From the NCBI GenBank assembly GCA_009667805.1, contig CM019065.1, forward strand, positions 157,099,322 to 157,163,321: a stretch of 64,000 bases of DNA, given 5' to 3'. The position numbers and the translations under genes were made by a program. The notes below the pieces were generated by a model, which worked only from the letters and a program-made list of their open reading frames with translations, had not been told where the DNA came from and did no database searches. The stretch is from Leptobrachium leishanense. Lineage: Eukaryota; Chordata; Amphibia; Anura; Megophryidae. Positions 45,074-57,020 of this stretch are shown here, in pieces. The first letter of the stretch is position 1; every line of letters starts with the position of its first letter.

Positions 45074-46252
45074 TTAACCCTTTCGCTGCTGAGGCTTTTC
45101 ACACCTCTGTGCTGAGGTCATTTTTACCGCTTTCGCTCATCATTTTTAAACGCGTTTTGTAGCCATATTTTGATATATGACCCAGACATATTATATATCG
45201 TTCTTTCCGGCAGACTTGGCAGATTCATAATATGTCATTATTATATGTATACGTTATGTCATGTCTGTATATTATAACAAAAAAATGCAATAAAATTAGA
45301 ATTTTCAATAATTTATTATGTGTAAAGTGGTTTTATTCACATTTTAACATGCGATCGTTTGCGGTTATATTTTGTATGGGGTGCGCTTCTTAAAAAAATT
45401 AGAAATGGGGTCTCGTTACATTTTTTTTGGGGGAAAATGTCGCTATTTTTAACAAACGCACCGCATACAAAAATCGTTAGTGCAGCATTATTGTTCACAT
45501 TATAATTGAAATGGGAACAATATTGCTGCATTAACAAAACAAAAACAAAAGAAACTTGTTTATTTTTTTTTTAGAATTTTTTAAAACATTTTTTTATTTA
45601 GATTTTTAATTTTTTTAAAAAAACTTTTTCATGGTCATGTTTGATATCGTTGGAAAGGCCATGCTCTGGCTGATCCAACGATATCAAACATTAACTCCTA
45701 GCTGCCACGGATCGGGAGATTGGGGGTTCATTGGAACCCCCTATTTCCACCATTGGTGGCAGCTAGGGGATAACTCCAGGACTGGCGTCATCGTGCTATG
45801 CACGATGACGCCAGTCCTCAGGGGGAGTTCCCAGAGGCTTGGCCAACATCCAAGATGTCGGCCAGCTCAGGGAGAGGATCATGATCCGGCGCTTTTCAGC
45901 GCCGATTTGTGATCCGGCTCCCCAGGGGTTAATGACAGCCACCGTTTGGAAGGGCAGGCTGTGCCCTTCCAAACGGTGCCTGGATTAACCCTCTGCACCC
46001 CGGCGATCGGGAGGGAGAGAGGTCCGAAGGACCTCCCCCCCTCCCTTTCAGGCGCCTCCTCCGCACATGCGGGGGGGGGCGCCTGAATTAGATGTCATCA
46101 AGCCGCCGCGATGACATCTAATTGCTCCGCCGGGGTCCCAAGTGCTGGGCTGACATCCAAGAGGTCAGCCCGCACCAGGGGGGCGCAGCAATCCGCTGGA
46201 ATCACTTGGCTGGACGCTTGGCTGAGCGCGTCCATAGCAGCCAAGTGGTTAA
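45074..46252. mobile_element. piggyBac-like MITE rich in hairpins (element 45078-46248)
   Basis: Flanked by TTAA (45074-45077, 46249-46252). Ends CCCTTTCGCTGCTGAG and ATAGCAGCCAAGTGG, imperfect inverted repeats. Internal perfect hairpins: around GACTGGCGTCATCGTG at 45780-45817, CCGTTTGGAAGGGCA at 45943-45979, and TTAGATGTCATC at 46087-46122. No transposase. A related left end recurs near 49202. Confidence 0.75.
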
Positions 46253-46484
46253 TGTGAGCGTCACAGAGAATCCATGCTCTATCTATGAGAGACTGTCTGT
46301 GATTATCCGCAATCTGGAGGAAAAAGTAGATCTAAGATCTGATTTAATTTGCAGTCTGAGAAATGAAGTTAAAAAACTGTGTGTAATTACAAAAAGTGAT
46401 CCGCTGAATAGTCAAATTCCAGCACCAGCTGTCAATGAGCAGGTGTCGTGACAAGTTACATTACTGATTCAGACACAGTTAAGG

Positions 46485-46909
46485 CTGGGGTCAGATGAAC
46501 GCAGTGCGAACGCGCGTGCAGTCGCACTTTATCACGGCCGTAGTAGCAGCAAATGACGGCCAATGACGGCCAATATACGAAGTACAGCCGCACGAAAGTG
46601 CGGACGCGTAACGCAAGCGGCAAACAAACACATTTTTTCGAGAACGTGATACCGCTAGTACTGACGTACAGAGTGCGTGCGTCCACTGGCGGCATGTGTG
46701 CGTGATTAGGAGACGTCAGACACTGCTAATGGCCAGCCAACATAACGTCCAGACGTAAAAAGGGTTTTATTGATGATCTGTACAAAATCATGGACGAAAA
46801 TGCGCATCGTATGACCGCTATTGCGTATTCCGTGAAAAAATACGTCCATTCGTTCAAACGCACTTTTTCACGGACGACGTGAAAAATGCGTTCGTCTGAC
46901 CCTAGCCTT
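46485..46909. mobile_element. PIF/Harbinger-like MITE
   Basis: Inverted ends AAGGCTGGGGTCAGATGAAC and GTTCGTCTGACCCTAGCCTT, with TTA next to both ends. The subterminal parts are CG-rich (GCGCGTGCAGTCGCAC). Its ends resemble the right end of the complete transposon at 57624. Confidence 0.75.
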
Positions 46910-47026
46910 ATGAAACTACTAAAATTCATCCCAGTTTATAACTCATCATGTGATGCATTTACAAATGCTGATGTTTTTGAATCAAGTGTGGCCAAACATA
47001 ATTTGAAGGATGAGCAGACAAACAGA

Positions 47027-47718
47027 GGGCTCTATTACATTCTCCGTGCAAATCCGTATGTGCAGCACAATTTTTTTGCTCCCAGCGTTAAACGTTAACG
47101 CACGTAAATTAACGCAGGTATTACGATCTGAGCGCATTTTTTCATCCGTCAAAAAATATCACGAAAAAACGAGCGCAGAAATCGGTGGGCAGACTGTTTT
47201 TTCACGCGATTCAGCCAATCAGAATTAAGAACCACGATTGTCTCCCATTCAGTTTTTGCGCCTGTCATAATCAATCTGAGTATATATACTGCAGCAATAA
47301 AAAAAACATGCACAACCACTCAATTTTATTGTTTGGGTATGTGTAGTATGTGTAACTATACTGTGCTATATTTTTTATTTTCGTACTGGTGTATTTCGTT
47401 TCGGACAGAACATTCAGATTTGCAGTTACCACCAGCTTTTCAAAGACGTTAAAATTATTCGCGCAAACGTCGTTCGTAAAAAGTTGCACATCGATTGTAA
47501 TACCAGCCGCGTACCAGCGCACAAACGCATTTGCGCTCACAATGTTAAGTATGGGATGCGCGCACGAACTTTCGCTCGCGCAGGGTAACTTGCGTTAGAT
47601 GTTAACGCGTATTTTGTGCGCGAACGTCGTAATTTGACGGTCAGCACAAAGGGTTTTTCCCCTCTCGTTATTGTGTTTTTGCGCACACGTACATTTTTGC
47701 ACGAAGAATGTAGAGCCC
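47027..47718. mobile_element. PIF/Harbinger-like MITE, GGGCTCTATTACATTC
   Basis: Inverted ends GGGCTCTATTACATTC and GAATGTAGAGCCC, with a 3-bp duplication AGA (47024-47026, 47719-47721). Relative of the GGGCC family at 27519 and 30145. Confidence 0.82.
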
Positions 47719-48359
47719 AGAATTTTAAATGATGGTTGCCTAATTCTATGTCATGAAGGTTAACCCCTACTGAGAATGAAATGATTCATTGGACAGAGAG
47801 GGACTCACTGAATTTCCTAACAAAACTAACAACAGGAAGTGAATATGTGGATATTGAGTTTTTGGAAAAATTAGAAACACATATTAATGAGGATATTTTT
47901 AATTTCCTTTCTAAATTTGAAAAAGTTTACAGATAAGTCATGGATATTCCTGATGGTCCGTTACCAAAGTCAATGATCACTGCGTTTGTGAAAAAGTTTG
48001 ATTATTTAAATACTATTGCACTTGCTGTCGCCAAGGGAAAGAAACTATAGAAGTTGTAATTTTTATAGACATGATGAGAAGGGAAATTCAAACCGGAGAG
48101 CAAGCGGTTAACAGATCTGTGTGTGTAATTAAAAGGCAGCACATTTACACACACAGATACAGAAGTGTCAGCCCCCCTCTCTCCTCCACCCCTCTATAAC
48201 AGAGACAGCTGACAGTATACCGTGAGCTTTACATAGGAACTGTATAAAGAGAAAGACATTATCAGAAATGAAGAATATAGCTCCGAAAAGGATCTGCTTA
48301 TTTTGCTCTAAAGTAGCACAAAAAATGAGATCTGTAGAAGATTTGTACATAATATAAAA

Positions 48360-49200
48360 TCCAGTATTGGTGGCAAAATAAACAGAATAAAGATAAAAGA
48401 CTTGACATTAAAAAGTTATCTACTTCTGTCCCACATAGTCAAATAAGAGACTTCAGTAACCGCAAATGTAACAAAAGGATAATGTAACGTATAACATCTA
48501 TGATCATGAAAAACAGGTTTGAACCTTCCAAGACAAGACTGGTTTTGAAGACATGGCTAGGTTTGTGTGAAGGAACAGACATAGATAATCACAGAACCAA
48601 GACTAAAACAAATTAAAAAAATAGTTTTTACTTTATGTTTACATTTAGTGTCCTGTGATGTCATAATAGTCATATGTTCTCCTCTGTAACTAACTTTGTT
48701 TTGGATAACTATAGTGTAAGTAGAATCACATCGATATGGTATGAAAGAAGGACAGTTAGAATTAGCAAACCATGTAAGCTTATGCAAAGTCTAAACTGTA
48801 TTAAGAAATTATTGCTTCGGCATTGATTGTTGTCTTTAATGATTAACAGATAGCATGGAGTTTTACAAAAGTCCATCCGAAAGTGCCCGCTGCTGTTTTT
48901 ATGTTTCTGCACTGTTTGTGTTTAGGTCAAATTTTCCTCTTGCTTGTTTATGAAATCCACACATATTATACACCGTTTTTCACGCAGTTAAATGGACTTT
49001 CTAAATATATCATTATTTTCATCATATCATATGATTTACTACAAAAACAATATGAAATATGATGAAAAAAATGGAAAAAACACACTTTTTTCAAAATTTA
49101 ATCTCCAAAATCTACAACCGTCAAAAAAGACCCCGGCTAAATAGTTTAAAAATGTTGTCCTGAAATCAGAAATACCCAATTTTTAAATGTTTTTGCTTTT
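48360..49200. other. unassigned, AT-rich
   Basis: Lies after the decayed zinc knuckle. It may be pro/pol debris of the same old element, but no motif is visible. Confidence 0.35.
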
Positions 49201-49969
49201 TAACGCCTTCACTGCTGAGCCATTTCACCTCAGTGCGTTGAGCTCGTTTTGACCGTTTTATGCTCATCATTTTTAGATGCCAGCTTAAATCCTATTTTAT
49301 TTAAGCCCCCAGACAATGTTTTTTTTAAAAAAAACACAATGCAGGATAATGTATTTCATTTTTTACACATTATATGACATATAGAGGATAATAAAGATAA
49401 TTCATTGTTGTAATAAGCCTATTGTTTAAAACACAGTTATAATAAACTATAATTATTATATTTTAGAATATAGAGCCATTGGAGACAAATTAGGAAGGTG
49501 TTACTAAATTATAGATGGCTTGTACACAGGGCCGGACTGGGACATAAAATAGGCCCAGGCAATTAAAATCACAGCAGCGCTTTTTTTATTTTATTTTAAG
49601 TGAAACACACACATGCGGAGCCATACTGTACATTTACACAAACCTGCAGACACCCTTACACAAAGCATATACTCCCACTATACACACACATTTCCAAAAC
49701 ACACATGCAGAGCGCATAAACACTTGTAGAGCGCACACATACACAGAACACACACACACGTGAGGGCACACATATGCAGAACACACACATAAAGGCGTAA
49801 CTAGAAAACTTAGGACCCAGGTGCAAGAATCTATGAAGGCCCCCCCAATAAATAAAAATACGTATTATATATACTATATGGAGGATCCCCTATAAAGACC
49901 CCCACGAACCCTGAATGTCAATACTAGTTTATTTGAAAATAAATAACTAAATATAATGCATATATAGAT

Positions 49970-50370
49970 TAGCCCTTAAAAAGACACCCACAGTCCCGCG
50001 CACCCTGAATGTATGGAGGAACCCCTGAAAAGACACCCGCACACCCTGAATATATGGAGGAACCCCCTACAAATACACCCGCACACCCTGAATATAAGGA
50101 GGAGCCCCTAAAAAGACAACCACACACCCTGAATATATGGAGGAGCCCCTGAAAAGACACCCGCACACCCTGAATATATGGAGGAGCCCTAAAAAGACAC
50201 CCGCACACCCTGAATATATGGAGGAGCCCCTAAAAAGTCATCCGCACACCCTGAATATATGGAGGAGCCCCTACAAAGACACCCTCACACCCTGAATATA
50301 TGGAGGAGCCCCTAAAAAGAAACCCCACACCCTGAATATATGAAGGAGCCCCTAAAAAGACACCCACACA
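49970..50370. repeat. ~40-bp tandem repeat
   Basis: About ten copies with CACCCTGAATATATGGAGGA, GCCCCTAAAAAGACACC. Confidence 0.95.
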
Positions 50371-50469
50371 GCCATAATGTGCTGCACAGCAATAAAAAAA
50401 ATTGCAGTAATGAGCGGTTTGTATGAGCATATCAGAGCTGCACAGCAATAAATCTCATTTAATTTCAAA

Positions 50470-50820
50470 CGCCCCCACTCTTTTAATTTCAATCCAAACT
50501 ACCCCGTCTTTCATTTCACCCAAACCCCCACCCACACTCTTTTCATTTCATTAAACTCCCCCACTCTTTTCATTAATCCCCCTCTCTTTTCATTAACCCC
50601 CACACTCTTTTCTTTTCTTTAACCCTCCCATCCATACTCTTTTCATTTAATTAAACACCCCACCTCTTTTATTTTCACCCAACCCCCCACTCTATTCACT
50701 TCATTGATCCCCCACTATTTTCATTTCATAAAACACCCCTACCTCTTTTCACCCCAACCCCCGCACTGTTTTAATTTAATTTAACACTCCCCATCCCCAC
50801 TCTTTTCCTTTCATTAACCC
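50470..50820. repeat. ACTCTTTTCATTTCATTAA-type degenerate tandem repeat
   Basis: About twelve loose copies of a 25-35-bp C/T-rich unit ending in ACCCCC. Confidence 0.85.
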
Positions 50821-51179
50821 CCCCGTTCGACCTTGGGGGTCGCAGCTGGGTCTTGAGCCACCTCTCTCCTTCGTGGCATCTGCACTCTCATGGCGGAGCG
50901 CTGGGAGGAAGTGACATTATATGATCACTTCCTCCCAGCGCTGAGACAGTAGATGCACATGAGGAGGAGGTTTTAAAGATGTCCGATGCCGGAGCTAAGG
51001 CAAGCCGCAGTGGCACGAACATATGACGATGCACCAGGGGGGCCCTACCAACCCGTGGGGGCCCTCGGGTCAATCTGCCCCTGGATAGCAGGCAGCGGCT
51101 TGTGGGCCCCCCAGCCCCAGGGGCCCGGGTGCCATGGCACCTCTTGCACCCCCTATAGTACCGCCACTGCACAAACAAA

Positions 51180-51430
51180 TTTAGAGCACACTCATGTGCA
51201 GAACACACACACATGCAGAGCACACATACAGAGATGCAGGCAGATCACTCACACAGAACACACATACAGGCAGATCACACACATACACAGAGCAAACATG
51301 CAAGCAGACCACGCACACTTGCAGAAAGATCACTCACACAGAACACACATGCAAGGAGATCACACACACTGATCACACATGCAGGCAGATCACACACACA
51401 GAACACTCATGCAGAACACACATACACAAA
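51180..51430. repeat. ACACATGCAG-type tandem repeat
   Basis: Short units such as AGATCACACACACAGAACAC and CATGCAGGCAG repeat through the block. Confidence 0.85.
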
Positions 51431-52009
51431 ATAACCATCTCTCTTTTTCTCCAACCTGCATGAAGAACAGCAGGTGGAGGATACCGGCTTGTGTAAGGAC
51501 TCGGAGGTGGCGGAGCCAGCTGGTGCCTCTTGCCGGCTGAGGGACTAACTTCCTGAGCGGCTCCCAGAGAGCTTAATCCAGCGGCACTCATATTTTGAAG
51601 CAAGGCCACTCAGATGGAGTCTCCTGTGGGGATTGGGAGCATTGAGTTGCCATGCCTTTATGCAGATTTCAGCCGGCTGCTTGCACAACCGGCTGGCTTT
51701 TCTGGATATTGGCCGGCATTCTCAGCTGCTGGACTGCTAATGCTGCAGTCTGTCAGCTGACCGGCCCTGCAGCCCACCAGCCTACCAGCCTACCATGCAT
51801 ACGCTCGTTTTGCCTGGTGGCCAGTCCGGGCCTGTTTGTACGGATGATGTTATATAACTGAAGCAGAAAAAGTTATTTAAGAGATTGTTTTTGCAGATAT
51901 TAGTCAACTGTATCAACTGTATATATCAAAACACTAAAATGTATCATTCGATAAACTATTGATACTGCATGTTGTTGTTTTATTTTTTTCTAGGTAAATC
52001 CATGTAAGG

Positions 52010-52290
52010 AGCTTTCCTACCCTTGATGATGTATTAGCAGACACAAACGGCTATTGGAAAGAACCTTTTCTTGTTTGTGCTAATGGTGACGATGCTGACA
52101 GCGGCGTGGACGCAGTCACTCAGGAACTAAGAATAACAGTGAAATACGTAATACTCATACAGACACCAGCTCACAAAGTAACTTGGGAAGACAAGAAGAC
52201 TCTTCTATCAGAGAAAATGGACGATCAAAAGAAACATTACATCTCTCCTGCAAACTTTGATGATAACTGTAGCCTTTATCCAGAAGATTA
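52010..52290 (+). pseudogene. unrecognised coding-like stretch
   Basis: A plus-strand frame reads DDVLADTNGYWKEPFLVCAN, then GDDADSGVDAV and TQELRITVKYVILIQTPAHK, to a stop at 52291. It has good amino-acid composition but no known motif. It lies in the same old-element interval as the gag-like pieces and may belong to it. Confidence 0.35.
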
Positions 52291-52746
52291 GCTGATATAA
52301 ACAAAATATAATTAATCACATTATCTTTACAAGGTGATATTTCCAGAAGAACAAGTGAAGAAGAGAAGAATTATTTGATTATTGAAACATTATCCTATGT
52401 TTATTTAAAGAACATTTAAAATTGCAAAAGATACAATTTTATAAGACAAACATGTATTTTAGGAATACTTTGGATACGATGTAGCTAGGATGAGGTTACA
52501 GCTTAGTGACACAGTGGTGCAAGAAGATATAAGTATTAACAGTAATGTCAGTACACTTTGATACCTCTGAGTCTATAGTGACATAGACTAGGGAAGATAT
52601 TTCTGGGTATAGTGTTATCCAGTGTCATTTTTTTTTTATGTTTTCTAACATAAGTGGTTACTCCTTGGCATAGGGAAGATACAATACTGGGAGTTTTAGA
52701 TGTACAATACCCAATGACTAGTTTATAGAATTGAATGAAGTAAGTG

Positions 52747-53699
52747 TTATTTTGTGACAAAACAACACATGGATCAGCCGATCCAAAAAAGCGGATGGGG
52801 ACCATTTTCAAAAAAATGATGAAGAAAACAATATATATTGATAAACAAACAAAAAAAAGAGTTTGTATTTATTAATCAACAATAATAAACCACACGAAAA
52901 AAATACCAATCACGATCGTGAAACAAAATACAAAAAAAACATACAGGATCTAGACACAGTGAATCATAAAAACCACACCACTCTGGACCAGTGTGTAAAT
53001 ACAGAAGAAGGGGGATGCCATGTCATTGTGTTGTTCCCACCATTCTTAAACGAACAAGGTTCCAGATAGAGAGGTGTGCCTGTCTAGAAGGTCATGCAAT
53101 ATATATCCCGTCAGGACACTGTAGTGTGCAAGAGGTTACAGACTTAAAGATCAAATATACGTTTGTCCCAATAATTGTATGGTTACAGTTTGCATGTGCC
53201 GATTGTCAAATATGGGAAAATAAGGCAAGTGCAGTAACCTGGATCTGATCAATAAGCACGGGCAATATATGTCAAATTAGATGCATCAGTTCCTATGCCG
53301 GGAATCCGACATTAAGACAGACTAGAATATAAAAACAATTTCAATTCTCCCTTGTACAATAATCAAGTGCTATTATTTGCAAAATCGTCATGGGTCATTG
53401 CATATAAAATAAATGCCCCTTGTTAGTCATATCCATCAAAACCAAGGACCACAAATTCATTGAATCGGCACATATTTTTTGGTTATCAATATATATTTTT
53501 TTCTTCATCATTTTTTTGAAAGCGGTCCTCATCCGCTTTTTTGGATCGGCTGATCCATGTGTTGTCTATAAATTTCAGGGGTTAAGCCCCGCAAGTATCG
53601 GGTGAGGCGCACTCCCGCTTTCATTTTTGCATACTTGCGATCCTCCTACTAACCCTTGTCGTGTTAGGTGTTTTTTTATTTTTTTTTATTTTGTGACAA
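52747..53699. mobile_element. insertion with 14-bp target duplication and long internal inverted repeat
   Basis: TTATTTTGTGACAA occurs at 52747-52760 and 53686-53699; the element is 52761-53685. Its first ~85 bases (ACACATGGATCAGCCGATCC ...) are repeated inverted at ~53484-53568. A long target duplication plus a T-rich right end fits target-primed (LINE or Penelope-like) integration rather than a cut-and-paste element. No ORF. Confidence 0.7.
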
Positions 53700-53824
53700 T
53701 ACAACATTCCTATGATAGTGGGCAATGTTTAATTTATCATAAGAGATTTATGAATATATACGGATTAATGGCGCTTATCTGCAAACATAGCGAAAAGATA
53801 ATGTTTAAATGATCAGGACTAAGG

Positions 53825-54043
53825 CTGGCGGCACACGAGCCCACTTATGCTTTCGTGTGCATGCTCTTCCCTGCCTCTGTGCCGTTTTTGTGCCGTTTTG
53901 ACGGGGGGGGGGGCCAACCACCAGGCGTGAAAAAGCCCTCCCCGTCAAAAAGCTAGACGGATGCTGACGGGGATACAAAGCGTGATCCTCCACTCTCACG
54001 GACGTTCCTTCCTCTCTCTGAGAAACACTTGTGTGCCCCCAGC
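53825..54043. mobile_element. PIF/Harbinger MITE sharing ends with the 57624 element
   Basis: Ends GGCTGGCGGCACACGAG and CTTGTGTGCCCCCAGCC, with a 3-bp duplication TAA on both sides. The first eleven bases equal the right terminal sequence of the complete transposon (GGCTGGCGGCA). Confidence 0.82.
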
Positions 54044-54500
54044 CTAAGCAGGCTAGTGGAAAGACAACGGTTTATAAATAAGATCGCTTGGTAACAGTAG
54101 ACAGGTGTATTGAAATATTGGTTATAATAAGGGCTCATAATTATCAAGAAAAGGAAGAGACGGTAGAATGATTTTTAATTTTACTTGTTTTATGAGTATT
54201 ACCGTGTATTGTATTCATAGAAGAATCCCAAGTTTCAATTTAAAGAAAATTTTTTAACATATCAGAGGAATTTCCATTATATACACATGAAAGCACACAA
54301 TATCAACACAGAGATACTTATTTGCTGGAAGCTAACTTGTTTATATTCCAGATATGGATCTATTGTACTTAATTTTGCAATCTAGAACTAGGAACACATA
54401 TGTCCAAGTTAATAAGCTACAACAGAGAGAAACTTTATTTAGAAAAATGGTAATTCATGAAAAATATATCAATTGTCCATGAATTCTCCTATAGTGAGCA

Positions 54501-55664
54501 GTCATAACTAGGGATGTGCATGGCTGAAAAATTTGTTTCGTTTAATTTCGTTTCATTACATTTTTAAATAATTTTGTTTTCGGAATTTCGTAATTAATTT
54601 TGTTTTGTATTTCGTTTCATTTCGGATTGATTTGTATCGTATCGTATCGGATTCGTATCGAATCGAATTCAATAGTTGATATCCATTTCATAGTTCATTT
54701 CAATTTCTATCGTAACGGATACGTATCGTATCGAATCAAATTTGATAGTTGATATCCATTTGATAGTTCATTTCAATTTCGATAGTTGATATCCAATAGT
54801 TGATAGTTCATTTTCAAATTTGATAGGTGATATCCAATAGTTGATATCTATTTGATAGTTCATTTCTATTTCTATTGTATCGGATTCATATCGTATCGAA
54901 TCGAATTCGATAGAAATTGAAATGAACTATCAAATGGATATCAACTATTGGATATCACCTATCAAATTTGAAATGAACTATGAAATGGATATCAACTATT
55001 GGATATCAACTATCGAAATTGAAATGAACTAACGGATACGTATCATATCGAATTCGATAGTTGATATCCATTTGATAGTTCATTTCAATTTCGATAGTTG
55101 ATATCCAATAGTTGATATCCATTTGATAGTTCATTTCAATTTCTATTGTATCGGATTCGTATCGTATTGAATCAAATTCGATAGTTGATATCCATTTGAT
55201 AGTTCATTTCAATTTCTATCGTATCGTATTCGTATCGTATTGAATCGAATTCGATAGTTGATATCCATTTGATAGTTCATTTCAATTTCTATCATATCGG
55301 ATTCGTATCGTATTGAATCAAATTCGATAGTTGATATCCATTTGATAGTTCATTTCAATTTCTTCCGTATTGGATTCGTATTGTATTGAATCAAATTCGA
55401 TAGTTGATATCCATTTGATAGTTCATTTCAAATTCGATAGTTGATATCAATTATTCAAATTTTTCTTTTATGATGATGACACAGTGTAAAACGAAATAAA
55501 TTTGTTATATACCATTTCGTTTAGTTTCGTATCACATCGTTCCGTTTTCGTTTCCTATCGTATCGTATCAATTCGTTATTCGGTAGTACTTCCGAATAAG
55601 AATTATCAAATTTCGTTCCGAATCCCGAATTTTTGGGAAACGACTTTCCATCACTAGTCATAAC
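54501..55664. mobile_element. hAT-type element with GATAGTTGATATCC repeats (element 54509-55656)
   Basis: 8-bp duplication GTCATAAC (54501-54508, 55657-55664). Ends TAGGGATGTGC and CCATCACTA. The interior is an array of imperfect direct and inverted copies of GATAGTTGATATCCATTTGA and TTCATTTCAATTTC, with ATCGTATCG stretches. Same terminal family as 11583-12169. Confidence 0.87.
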
Positions 55665-56157
55665 AACATCTGTTCATACACCGAGGATGTGATACAAATG
55701 AAGTATGTATGAACAGGACAGTTTCCTTTATATTATGGTGTTCCTATAAACAGAGGGAATGTTAAATAATATATATCCCTTATAAATCAGGGAAGGAATA
55801 GGCATGAATGAGATTTGAGTGACTTCACAACAAATGGTTTGTAGTGACATCACTCTATTTATAGATAGACAGACCAATATGAGGTTCCATATATGCTTAT
55901 TCTGCAGATCTGTTCTTGGAACACTCTGCCCCCTAAACACCTGAATTAGCATGTAGAGAAAATTACAGTTCTGAGTAGAAAATAGAATAGCTGCATTATG
56001 TATGTATATAAATGCTTAGTTTCCCATCGGGGAGCACATACACACTGACACATATGTTTTCACACTTACACACACATTCACATATACACATATTGTTATG
56101 CACTCACACATTGCAATGTCCACAGAAGCCGAGACAGTCATGTCTATTTTCGCTGCA

Positions 56158-56342
56158 TTTAAGATTCACTGTTACACTAACCATCTGTCTGTACATCACA
56201 AGATGTTGACCTGTAATTCTGAAGCTCAGAGAATAAACACATTAACAACCTCTTCTGTAAGTAAAGGCTCTTTTTATAATGCACTGATTATTCATATTTA
56301 ATCATGCCCGGCGAGCCAAATACTCAAAGACCAGAAGACCAT
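56158..56342 (+). repeat. LTR-like end, copy 2
   Basis: Partner of 44302-44486 with the same order of motifs, including AGAATAAACA. About 80% alike by eye. Confidence 0.45.
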
Positions 56343-56379
56343 ATAAATAAAACAAAGATATTGTGTATTATTGTAATAT

Positions 56380-57020
56380 TTTACAGGTATACAAAAAAGG
56401 AAGTAAGAATGAAATGCTGAAATAAGATGATTAATGCCGGGTGTACACGAGCGCACTTAGTTTACCCGTGCGCATGCAGTTACTGGCGCCCGTCGCAGCC
56501 ATGTGATGCAGCGACGGGGCTGGTCACAAGCTTGTGCGAGCGCACGAAGTGCGTGTGTAGCATGCGTCCGCCTAGAGATCCTCCCCGTCGATGCGCTAGG
56601 ATGCGAGTCGACGGGGCTGCAAAGCGCAATCCTCCATAGAAGGATCGCGCTTTGCAACGCTAAGGGGGGCCAGGCGAGTGTCGAGTGGAAGGAACATCCA
56701 CTCTCACGGACGTTCCTTCCACTCTGAGTGCGCTCGTGTGCACCCGGCCTTATAGAGAAAGAAGTGGCCTATTCTCACCCATGAAATTATATTGTTCTAG
56801 AAAACATTGCACTTCCACATGAATGTTACCTTTGGAATAACTAAGTGGATAAATGGCAAAAAAAAAAAAAAAAACGTGGCAAAAGATGGACAATGCTGTC
56901 AACAATTTGAGTTCCAAAAAACGAAATGGAAACATTCAAAATGAGACAGGAAAAAAATAGACACAAACACTACTGGAGATGCTAAAACAACCATAGCAAT
57001 TAGAAGCTGAATAAAGAAAA
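56380..57020 (+). repeat. block R3, third copy of the R1/R2 unit, split by a MITE
   Basis: GAAATGCTGAAATAAGATGAT, then after the MITE GTGGCCTATTCTCACCCATG, TTGTTCTAGAAAA, GGCAAAAGATGGACAAT. Matches 26860-27200 and 28480-28750. Confidence 0.78.
56437..56746. mobile_element. PIF/Harbinger-like MITE
   Basis: Inverted ends TGCCGGGTGTACACGAGCGC and GCGCTCGTGTGCACCCGGCC, with TTA next to both ends. The R1 and R2 blocks show the uninterrupted site. Confidence 0.78.

Larger units (their letters stand above)
44813..48350 (+). pseudogene. gag-like remnants of an unrecognised retrovirus-like element
   Basis: Separated open pieces on the plus strand between insertions. 44813 on: MEYITDFYNVNKLPFIFPSR, a stop, then LMDKRLFCSSKEVEKC. 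46250-46451: coiled-coil-like RLSVIIRNLEEKVDLRSDL. 46910-47026: FIPVYNSSCDAFTNADVFES. 47770-47930: HWTERDSLNFLTKLTTGSE. Near 48285-48330: CLFCSKVAQKMRS, which looks like a decayed zinc knuckle. The series reads like one Gag cut by the elements at 45078, 46483 and 47027. The family is not recognised and several stops are present. Confidence 0.45.
49790..51169. mobile_element. probable nested hAT-type element
   Basis: Left AAAGGCGTAACTAG...GGTGCAAGA; right, inverted, CAGTGGCGGTACTATAGGGG...GTGCAAGAGG. The ends resemble the CAGTGGCGTA termini at 33418 but are eroded, and the duplication is unclear. Contains a hairpin at 50891-50943 (GCGCTGGGAGGAAGTGA arms). Confidence 0.55.
49527..51834. mobile_element. 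hAT-type element with tandem-repeat interior (copy 3)
   Basis: Ends CAGGGCCGGACTGG and CCAGTCCGGGCCTG, with flanks CTTGTACA and TTTGTACG (six of eight alike, a worn duplication). Interior: another probable hAT-type insertion at ~49790-51169, a 40-bp array and ACACATGCAGA-type repeats. No transposase. Confidence 0.8.

Noticed and set aside
50888..51223. Open frame on the minus strand across the 50.9-kb hairpin
   Set aside because: Lies over eroded transposon ends and tandem repeats; no domain.
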